A stretch of DNA of 5,502 nucleotides from Oscillospiraceae bacterium (lineage in GTDB: Bacteria; Bacillota; Clostridia; Oscillospirales; Oscillospiraceae): NCBI GenBank assembly GCA_017557265.1, contig JAFZAM010000058.1, forward strand, positions 1 to 5,502. Reading direction: 5' to 3'. The position numbers were made by a program, and so were the translations under genes. Position 1 is the first letter of the stretch. Every line of letters begins with the position of its first letter. The notes beneath the pieces were generated by a model. The model was not told the origin of the DNA, searched no databases, and saw only the letters and a program-made list of their open reading frames with translations. Of the stretch, positions 1 through 4,242 are shown piece by piece.

Positions 1-1264
1 GGCCCAGCTTCTCGATGACGCTGCCGGAATACTCGCTGGGCACGTCGCAGACCACCTTCTCCATGGGCTCGCACTTCACGCCGTCGATGTCGCGGAACAG
101 CACCACGGGCTTGGTCACCTGGAACTCGTACCCCTCGCGGCGCATCGTCTCGATGAGGATGGACAGGTGCATCTCTCCCCTGCCGGCGACGTTGAAGCTG
201 TCGGTGCTGTCGGTCTCTGAGACTCTCAGGGACATGTCCTTGAGCGTCTCGCGGAAAAGTCTGTCGCGTATGTTGCGCGAGGTGACGAACTTGCCCTCCG
301 TGCCCGCGAAGGGGCTGTCGTTGACGGAGAAGGTCATCTCGACGGTCGGGGCGGATATCTCGACGAAGGGCAGCGGGTCCGGGAAGCCCGCGGCGCATAT
401 CGTGTCGCCTATGGTGACGTCGCCTATGCCGGAGAGGGCGACGATGTCGCCGGAGGCTACCTCCGTCTCGGGTACCTTATTGAGGCCCTCGAAGACGTAG
501 AGACTGACGGCGCGCGCCTTCTCGGCCATCTCGGGCTTGAGGGCGTTTACGACGACGATGTCCTGATTCTGGCGCAGGACGCCGCGCTCGATGCGGCCGA
601 TGGCTATGCGGCCGACGTACTCGCTGTAATCGACGGAGGAGACGAGCATCTGCAGGGGATCCGCGTCGTCGTCGCGCGGGGCGGGGATATAGTCGATTAT
701 CGTATCGAAGAGCGGGCGCAGGTCCGTCCCGACGACCTCGGGAGAGAACGACGCCGTCCCCTGCCTTGCCGAGCAGAAGACCATCGGGGAGTCGAGCTGC
801 TCGTCGGTCGCGTTGAGGTCCATGAGGAGCTCGAGCACCTCGTCTATGACCTCGTGGATGCGCTTGTCGGGCCGGTCTATCTTGTTGACGACGACGATGA
901 CCCTGTGTCCGAGTTCGAGCGCCTTGCCGAGGACGAAGCGCGTCTGCGGCATGGGGCCCTCCGCCGCGTCGACGAGCAGGAGCACGCCGTCGACCATCTT
1001 CAGCACGCGCTCTACCTCGCCTCCGAAATCGGCGTGGCCCGGGGTGTCGACGATGTTTATCTTCGTCCCGTTGTAGGTCACGGCGGTATTCTTTGAGAGT
1101 ATGGTTATGCCGCGCTCGCGCTCGAGGTCGCCGGAGTCCATGACGCGCTCGACGACGGTCTGGTTCTCGCGGAAGACGCCGCTCTGGCGGAGCATCTCGT
1201 CGACGAGGGTGGTCTTGCCGTGGTCGACGTGGGCTATTATGGCGATATTGCGGATGTTCTTCAT
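1..1264 (-). CDS. typA: Translational GTPase TypA/BipA, C-terminus cut off by the window edge
   Basis: TypA/BipA is a ribosome-binding GTPase of the EF-G/LepA family, involved in 50S assembly and in growth under stress or cold. The window encodes its first 421 residues. Visible motifs are G1 AHVDHGKT (11-18), the switch I/G2 region RERGITI (49-55), G3 DTPGH (73-77), G4 NKID (127-130) and G5 SAR (165-167). An EF-Tu-like domain 2 follows, then an EF-G domain III-like stretch with GRGEMHLSILIETMRREGYE, which is diagnostic of TypA rather than EF-G or LepA. Family members have about 600 residues, so roughly 180-190 C-terminal residues lie beyond base 1. The ATG at 1264-1262 has a GGAG Shine-Dalgarno at 1276-1273, 8 nt upstream. 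A promoter sits directly upstream. No frameshift is seen. The identification is from family motifs read by eye and is very secure. Confidence 0.97.
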   Translation of the reverse strand, partial: MKNIRNIAIIAHVDHGKTTLVDEMLRQSGVFRENQTVVERVMDSGDLERERGITILSKNTAVTYNGTKINIVDTPGHADFGGEVERVLKMVDGVLLLVDAAEGPMPQTRFVLGKALELGHRVIVVVNKIDRPDKRIHEVIDEVLELLMDLNATDEQLDSPMVFCSARQGTASFSPEVVGTDLRPLFDTIIDYIPAPRDDDADPLQMLVSSVDYSEYVGRIAIGRIERGVLRQNQDIVVVNALKPEMAEKARAVSLYVFEGLNKVPETEVASGDIVALSGIGDVTIGDTICAAGFPDPLPFVEISAPTVEMTFSVNDSPFAGTEGKFVTSRNIRDRLFRETLKDMSLRVSETDSTDSFNVAGRGEMHLSILIETMRREGYEFQVTKPVVLFRDIDGVKCEPMEKVVCDVPSEYSGSVIEKLG

Positions 1265-1312
1265 AAAAGCATCTCCAAAAGGGCGTTTGCCCCGAAGTCT
1301 CAAAACTTTGAT

Positions 1313-1341
1313 ATTATAACAGAAACGGCTGCAAATAGCAA
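1313..1341 (-). promoter_or_regulatory. Proximal typA promoter with extended -10
   Basis: On the minus strand the -35 is TTGCTA (1341-1336, 4/6 to consensus), the spacer is 17 bp and the -10 is a perfect TATAAT (1318-1313). It is preceded by TGT, which gives a TGn extended -10. The start of transcription is expected near 1306, giving a leader of about 40 nt before the typA ATG. That leader contains a weak GGGC/GCCC hairpin next to the Shine-Dalgarno. Confidence 0.75.
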
Positions 1342-1351
1342 CCGCAACGTG

Positions 1352-1425
1352 AAAAAGAAGAAGCCGGCGTCCTTGAGAACGGGGCCACCAATTACGGTAC
1401 AATCCGTTCTCTGATACCAACTTCT
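1352..1425 (-). ncRNA. Short leader or small RNA upstream of typA with two competing hairpins
   Basis: A transcript from the distal promoter would begin near 1425. It contains GAGAACGG (1411-1404) that can pair perfectly with CCGTTCTC (1382-1375) around a 21-nt loop. A mutually exclusive fold pairs GUUC (1380-1377) with GGAC (1372-1369) across a UCAA loop. This second hairpin can be extended by UGGC/GCCG around a CCC bulge, and it is followed by the U-rich run UUCUUCUUUUU (down to about 1352). That is the layout of a small RNA with a weak terminator or of a transcription attenuator ahead of typA. The two pairings and the U-run are seen in the sequence; function is inferred. I recognise no RNA family, and no convincing peptide gene was found here. 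Confidence 0.4.
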
Positions 1426-1431
1426 AAGTAC

Positions 1432-1460
1432 AATATAGCAGACGTATTTGCCAATGTCAA
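1432..1460 (-). promoter_or_regulatory. Distal promoter upstream of the typA leader
   Basis: On the minus strand this is a perfect -35 TTGACA (1460-1455), a 17-bp spacer and a -10 TATATT (1437-1432, 5/6). It starts just after the T-run of the upstream terminator, so it begins a new transcription unit. It would feed the short leader/small RNA and, if transcription reads through, typA. Confidence 0.75.
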
Positions 1461-1461
1461 T

Positions 1462-1488
1462 AAAAGGGCCCTCTCTCGGAGAAGGCCC
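1462..1488 (-). terminator. Intrinsic terminator of the 103-aa/DUF1295 operon
   Basis: Read on the minus strand, a 10-bp stem (GGGCCTTCTC with GAGAGGGCCC, one T-G wobble) closes a 3-nt CGA loop and is followed by TTTTATT. It begins 5 nt after the stop codon of the membrane protein gene. The U-run lies only on this side, so it works for minus-strand transcription. Confidence 0.88.
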
Positions 1489-1493
1489 CGGTT

Positions 1494-2345
1494 TCATTTC
1501 TTTATCGGGAGAAGGACGCGGGTCTCGCGCTTGTATTGCTCGAAGCCGGGCTTTTTGGCCTGCTTGCCGTCCGCCATGGGGATGCTCACAAAGGTAAACA
1601 GCAGCGTATTTGCGAGCGCACCCGCTATGAGGTACCAGCGCTGCGGCATGGCGCACACGCACGAGAGCGCGACGCCCCACCACATGGATATCTCGCCGAG
1701 ATAGTTCGGATGGCGGGCGTATTTCCAGAGCCCCGTGCGGATGAAGCCGCCGGCGCCGCTCTTGCGGAAGCGGTGCATCTGGAGATCTGCCGTCCCCTGC
1801 AGGATGACGGCGGCGAAGGAGACGCAGATAAAGACGACGCTCCCGACCGTTACCGGCGCGGACTCGACTATCGCGAAGACGGCGGGCAGTATGCAGCCCC
1901 AGACTACGAGGGTCGGGACGAGGTGGATGCCGACGAAGTTGATGACGGGATAGGCCTTCCCCGTCTTCTCGCGGAGCATGACGTAGCGCCAGTCCTCGAA
2001 CATGAGGCCGTGGAACGTATAGACCCAGTTGCCCGTCAGGCGCACGCCCCAGAAGCAGACGGCGACGAGCAGCAGCACGCCGAGCGGAGTGAGGTGTCTC
2101 CCCGCGGCGAAGCACGCGAGGATGAAGATGGGCTGGACGCTCCAGTACGGGTCGTAGACGGAGGCGTTCTCGAAGATGAGGCTGAATATGAAGGTCACGA
2201 CCGTCGCGCCTATATCGGCGACGAGCAGCGCGAGCCAGAAGGGCAGACTGAGCGCCCCGTATATCGCGAGGCCGGCGAGCGCGGCGACGACGTAGACGAC
2301 CGCGACGGCGATAAAGCTCAGCGCGCGGCTTTGTTTAAGCTTCAT
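1494..2345 (-). CDS. DUF1295 / steroid 5-alpha-reductase-like membrane protein
   Basis: A 283-residue polytopic membrane protein of the DUF1295 family, related to the C-terminal domain of 3-oxo-5-alpha-steroid 4-dehydrogenases and to isoprenylcysteine methyltransferases. Hydrophobic stretches lie near residues 9-30, 34-58, 86-106, 136-160, 165-185 and 220-253. Family signatures are SVYDPYWSVQP (62-72), GVRLTGNW (100-107), ADLQMHRFR (186-194) and the strongly conserved GLWKYARHPNYLGE (205-218), which in this superfamily lies at the cofactor-binding face. The substrate is unknown; reduction of a lipid or polyprenyl-like molecule is a family-based guess. The ATG at 2345-2343 forms an ATGA overlap with the stop of the upstream 103-residue gene, pointing to translational coupling. 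AGGAG at 2363-2359 is rather far away (13 nt), consistent with such coupling. A strong terminator follows. A longer in-frame start at 2426 would overlap the upstream gene and add a non-membrane, Arg-rich stretch, so it was rejected. Confidence 0.88.
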   Translation of the reverse strand: MKLKQSRALSFIAVAVVYVVAALAGLAIYGALSLPFWLALLVADIGATVVTFIFSLIFENASVYDPYWSVQPIFILACFAAGRHLTPLGVLLLVAVCFWGVRLTGNWVYTFHGLMFEDWRYVMLREKTGKAYPVINFVGIHLVPTLVVWGCILPAVFAIVESAPVTVGSVVFICVSFAAVILQGTADLQMHRFRKSGAGGFIRTGLWKYARHPNYLGEISMWWGVALSCVCAMPQRWYLIAGALANTLLFTFVSIPMADGKQAKKPGFEQYKRETRVLLPIKK

Positions 2346-2653
2346 GCTTTCCCGCTCTCTCCTTCGGTCTCTTTTTCCGCTTCCTCGGCGAGCTCGCGGC
2401 CGATACGGCCCATGAACACGTCCCACGGGCCGAGCCGCTTTACGAGATAGGCGTACCCGACGGTGTTGGCGCGGGTCATCTTCTTGCCGAGAGCCCGCTT
2501 CTGCTCCTTGACGTACTCATAGAGCTCTTCGTCGCTCACGGCGGCGAACTTGGCGGCGAACTCGTCCTCGAGTTCCTTTCTGCCGCTCTCGCGGAGCTTC
2601 TTCTGCACGCTTCTGTCCGAAAGCGTCTTTTTCCTTCTGGGATCGACCGGCAC
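2342..2653 (-). CDS. Small basic/acidic hypothetical protein (103 aa)
   Basis: I do not recognise this protein with certainty. It starts at GTG (2653-2651) with GGAGGG at 2666-2661, 7 nt upstream. It is highly charged, has no signal peptide or membrane segment, and looks mostly helical: a Lys/Arg-rich N-terminus (1-27), an acidic-basic helical middle (28-58) and an acidic tail (87-103). Residues 61-86 (RANTVGYAYLVKRLGPWDVF and what follows) resemble the short 'Y..+R.G.W..++..+G' repeat found beside homing-endonuclease and other DNA-binding domains. This hints at a small nucleic-acid-binding protein, but the similarity is from memory of the pattern only. Its stop codon overlaps the start of the DUF1295 gene by 4 nt, so the two are co-transcribed and probably coupled. 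No promoter is evident between its start and the structured RNA upstream, so it may be expressed by read-through of that RNA. Coding potential is supported by the start site and the overlap. Confidence 0.75.
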   Translation of the reverse strand: MPVDPRRKKTLSDRSVQKKLRESGRKELEDEFAAKFAAVSDEELYEYVKEQKRALGKKMTRANTVGYAYLVKRLGPWDVFMGRIGRELAEEAEKETEGESGKA

Positions 2654-2678
2654 GGCGTTCCCCTCCCCGTTATATCTG

Positions 2679-2733
2679 AAATTAAGAACGGGCGTAATAA
2701 GACATACCTTTCAAATACGTCCCATTACGCCCG
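2679..2733 (-). terminator. Long terminal hairpin: terminator or attenuator before the 103-aa gene
   Basis: On the minus strand CGGGCGTAATGGGACGTA (2733-2716) pairs with TATGTCTTATTACGCCCG (2706-2689). The stem is 18 continuous base pairs, the outer 10 perfect, with three G-U wobbles, around a 9-nt loop. TTCTTAATTT (2688-2679) follows. The wobbles become A-C mismatches in a plus-strand transcript, so the hairpin is built for minus-strand RNA. It ends about 12 nt before the Shine-Dalgarno of the 103-aa gene. It could therefore end the structured RNA or act as the off-switch of a regulatory leader. Confidence 0.75.
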
Positions 2734-3024
2734 ATATTCGCGTCGCACTTAAAACATCCCTCCCCTTGCGGGGCCCTCTGTTCTCGATCACCATAGGTCT
2801 TCCGACTACATGCATTATGGGGTCTCCCCCTGCGCCTGCCTCTCTACCTTCTCACGAGCTTACTCGCAATGGCCGGATCACTCCGCGAAAGACAGCCTCA
2901 TGCACTCACGGCAACGTGCAATGTTCCAGATTCTCGCTGGATTCCCTCATCCCGACGGCTGCCTCACACAGTCGAAGGGTCATGATGCAGCATATTCAAT
3001 TGTCAATTTCAAATATGTTCAGGT
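2679..3024 (-). ncRNA. Large structured noncoding RNA of unassigned class (raiA-motif-like candidate)
   Basis: No convincing protein gene fills this stretch, but the minus-strand transcript is rich in structure. Domain 1: AGGCAGCC (2964-2957) pairs with GGCUGUCU (2897-2890), closing a multibranch loop with hairpins UCCAG/CUGGA (2941-2925) and UGCAC/GUGCA (2920-2901). Domain 2: UUCGCG (2889-2884) can pair with CGCGAA (2742-2737). Inside it are hairpins CGGA-GUGA-UCCG (2885-2874, sharing two bases with that helix), CGAG/CUCG (2866-2855), GGGG-GAGA-CCCC (2830-2819), UAGUC-GGAA-GACCUA (2808-2794, one bulge) and CCCC-GCAA-GGGG (2773-2762). Four loops are GNRA on this strand only. A TTGACA promoter lies upstream and a long hairpin with a U-run closes the 3' end. 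The size and ornate fold fit classes such as the raiA motif of Bacillota/Actinomycetota, but I cannot confirm the class by eye. Alternatively it is a long leader of the downstream operon. The existence of a structured RNA is well supported; its identity is not. Confidence 0.7.
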
Positions 3025-3030
3025 ACGTAT

Positions 3031-3059
3031 AGATTAGCCCATTTTTCAATTACTGTCAA
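3031..3059 (-). promoter_or_regulatory. Promoter of the structured RNA
   Basis: On the minus strand: perfect -35 TTGACA (3059-3054), 17-bp spacer, -10 TAATCT (3036-3031). The -10 keeps the three most conserved positions (T, A and the final T). Transcription should start near 3024, just before the structured region. A second TTGACA lies at 3006-3001 but has no -10 at a proper distance. Confidence 0.6.
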
Positions 3060-3064
3060 TAGTT

Positions 3065-3089
3065 AAAGCGCGACTTTTTTCGCTTTTTT
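3065..3089. terminator. Weak hairpin with T-runs after the PAS gene
   Basis: AAAGCG (3065-3070) and CGCTTT (3081-3086) form a 6-bp inverted repeat around a T-rich loop. On the plus strand a TTT follows, on the minus strand only TTTAAC. It lies about 10 nt beyond the PAS stop codon and may slow or partly end that transcript, but the stem is weak and read-through towards the structured RNA is possible. Confidence 0.25.
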
Positions 3090-3096
3090 CTCTCGC

Positions 3097-3471
3097 TCAG
3101 CCGAAGTCGTAGGGCTCTCCGGTCTCCGGCGTCCTGTATTCGTGCTTTTCGTAGTAGCCGACGAGCTCGCCGGACCGGTCGCGCAGGGCGATCATGTAGA
3201 CGTCCTTGTTCTCCTTGTCGTTGCGGAAGGTGAAGACCCTGTTATGCGACCTGTCGGCGCGAAACCAGGCGAGCACGCGCTCTATGGCGGCGTTGGACTC
3301 GGCGTTGTGGCAGTCGGTGAGCTTTTTCCCGAGCAGGGCCTCCCCGCCCCGCTTTGAGTAGCGCTCCTTCGCCGAGGGGTTCATGTAGACTATCGTGTGG
3401 TCCATGGCGCAGACGACTATCGGCGCGGCGTCCTGCTCCAGCACGCTCCTGAAAAGCTCCTCCATGTTCAC
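3097..3471 (-). CDS. Small single-domain PAS protein
   Basis: A 124-residue soluble protein made almost entirely of one PAS fold. Such domains sense ligands, redox state or partners. Visible features are the PAS core start APIVVCAMDHTIVYMNPSA (16-34), a DCHN motif (53-56) like the CH-containing motif in the PAS part of DUF438 proteins, FTFRNDKENKDVYMIALRD (80-98) and the ending GELVGYYEKHEYR (101-113) with a YDF-type tail. No output domain is attached, so it probably works through a partner. Similar stand-alone proteins are common in Clostridia and uncharacterised, as far as I recall. The GTG at 3471-3469 is preferred because GGGAGG (3485-3480) is 8 nt upstream. The ATG two codons later (3465) would be 14 nt away, and the farther ATG at 3510 lies upstream of the promoter's -10. 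The gene is transcribed divergently from lexA. The ligand is unknown; Cys54 and His55 are possible metal or redox residues, which is inference. Confidence 0.88.
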   Translation of the reverse strand: MNMEELFRSVLEQDAAPIVVCAMDHTIVYMNPSAKERYSKRGGEALLGKKLTDCHNAESNAAIERVLAWFRADRSHNRVFTFRNDKENKDVYMIALRDRSGELVGYYEKHEYRTPETGEPYDFG

Positions 3472-3498
3472 GTTCCGGGCCTCCCTTCGTTTTTTCGA

Positions 3499-3527
3499 AT
3501 TATACCGCACGGACCCGCGCGGCGCAA
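3499..3527 (-). promoter_or_regulatory. Promoter of the PAS gene
   Basis: On the minus strand: -35 TTGCGC (3527-3522, weak, TTG kept), 17-bp spacer, perfect -10 TATAAT (3504-3499). Transcription should start near 3492, about 21 nt before the GTG start and just ahead of the Shine-Dalgarno. Its -35 is only 11 bp from the -35 of the divergent lexA promoter. Confidence 0.7.
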
Positions 3528-3538
3528 TATTTTTTCTC

Positions 3539-3567
3539 TTGACAGACGCGCGCGGCGCGGATATAAT
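3539..3567 (+). promoter_or_regulatory. Perfect consensus promoter of the lexA-dinB operon
   Basis: TTGACA (3539-3544), exactly 17 bp, TATAAT (3562-3567): all twelve consensus bases of a housekeeping sigma-70/sigma-A promoter. The start of transcription is expected near 3574, giving a leader of about 42 nt before the lexA GTG. Such a strong promoter fits a gene held down by a repressor. Confidence 0.92.
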
Positions 3568-3579
3568 GAGCTTGTATAT

Positions 3580-3593
3580 GGGATTTATATCCC
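3580..3593. promoter_or_regulatory. Palindrome downstream of the lexA start site: candidate LexA operator
   Basis: GGGATTTATATCCC is a 14-bp imperfect palindrome (six of seven pairs match) placed at about +7 to +20 of the lexA transcript. A repressor bound there would block the consensus promoter. I see no Bacillus-type CGAAC-N4-GTTCG box in 3472-3615, so this is the best operator candidate for autoregulation. It could also form a small mRNA hairpin ahead of the Shine-Dalgarno. Confidence 0.45.
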
Positions 3594-3615
3594 GTTATGC
3601 AAAGGAGGCCTTCCG

Positions 3616-4236
3616 GTGCGCAAGATGGACGCGGAGCGTTTCTCCGCCATAAAAAGCTGCATAGACCGCTCCCTCGAGGAGACGGGGCGCTCCCCCACGG
3701 TCTACGACATAGAGCGGGCGACCGGCATCCCGAAGTCGACGGTCGCGCGCTACCTCGCCCGCATGTGCGACAGCGGCGAGGTCGAGATATCCGGGCGCAG
3801 GAGCGTGCTGACGAAAAAGGCGCGTGACGCCGCCGGGGCGACGAGGCGCGTCCCGCTCGTGGGCTCGATAGCATGCGGTCTGCCGAAGCTCGCGGAGGAA
3901 AACGTCGAGGAATACGTCCCCCTCCCCCGCTCGATATTCGGCTCGGGCGAGCTCTATCTGCTGCGCGCCGACGGCGACTCGATGATAAACGCCGGCATCG
4001 CCAACGGCGACCTCGTCGTCATACGCGGGCAGAGCCGCGCCGAGCCCGGGCAGATCGTCGTCGCCCTCGTCGACGACGAGGAGGCCACTCTCAAGCGCTA
4101 CCGTCCCTTCCCCGGCGGGAAGCGCGTCGACCTTATCCCGGAAAACGACGATTTCTCGACGCAGAGCGTCGATCTGCGCAGCCACAGCCTCGTCATTCAG
4201 GGCGTGGCGGTCAACGTCATAAAGAGTCTGGGGTGA
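3616..4236 (+). CDS. lexA: LexA-type SOS repressor with Cys-Gly cleavage site
   Basis: A 206-residue LexA: an N-terminal winged helix-turn-helix (about 5-60) that binds operator DNA, then an S24 self-cleaving domain (about 79-206). RecA filaments trigger self-cleavage after DNA damage. HTH landmarks are GRSPTVYDIERATGIPKSTV (24-43). The cleavage loop VPLVGSIACGLPKLAEENVE has Cys87-Gly88 in place of the usual Ala-Gly. The catalytic dyad is Ser122 (GDSM) and Lys160 (ATLKRY). The GTG start at 3616 has AAAGGAGG at 3601-3608, 7 nt upstream, and gives the normal family length. The frame stays open far upstream, but those starts lie before the promoter and were rejected, as was ATG 3625 (too far from the Shine-Dalgarno). 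Compared with B. subtilis LexA the recognition-helix region appears one residue shorter, suggesting a different operator. It is the first gene of an operon with the polymerase gene. Confidence 0.93.
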   Translation: MRKMDAERFSAIKSCIDRSLEETGRSPTVYDIERATGIPKSTVARYLARMCDSGEVEISGRRSVLTKKARDAAGATRRVPLVGSIACGLPKLAEENVEEYVPLPRSIFGSGELYLLRADGDSMINAGIANGDLVVIRGQSRAEPGQIVVALVDDEEATLKRYRPFPGGKRVDLIPENDDFSTQSVDLRSHSLVIQGVAVNVIKSLG

Positions 4237-4242
4237 GGCGGC

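Noticed and set aside
15..500. Plus-strand frames opposite typA (15-500, 813-1076, 854-1096, 1101-1319)
   Set aside because: All are antisense shadows of a continuous, motif-complete TypA frame.
1300..2115. Long minus-strand frame overlapping the DUF1295 gene
   Set aside because: Arg/Pro-rich shadow in another frame of a clear membrane-protein gene, and it runs through a terminator and two promoters.
1536..2450. 304-codon plus-strand frame antisense to the DUF1295 and 103-aa genes
   Set aside because: Composition typical of an antisense shadow of GC-rich coding DNA (Asp/Glu/Arg/Ala-rich, no domain) and no supporting start signals.
2890..2965. Cobalamin riboswitch suggested by GGGAA, CGAGAAU and GCCGUGA-like pieces
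   Set aside because: The B12-box (GCCACUGU-type element) and the other conserved boxes are absent or out of order.
2679..3024. RNase P RNA, tmRNA, SRP RNA or a group II intron
   Set aside because: None of their diagnostic sequences is present: no GAGGAAAGUCC, no tRNA-like CCA end, no GGUCCGGAAGGAAGCAGC-type SRP loop, no domain V or reverse transcriptase.
2810..3037. Open frames on the plus strand inside the structured-RNA region (2550-3032 and 2810-3037)
   Set aside because: No Shine-Dalgarno, no recognisable domain and low-complexity composition; the minus-strand RNA structure explains the region better.
3397..3615. N-terminal extension of lexA to the start at 3397
   Set aside because: It would begin upstream of the consensus promoter and overlap the divergent PAS gene; the GTG at 3616 has an ideal Shine-Dalgarno and gives the family length.
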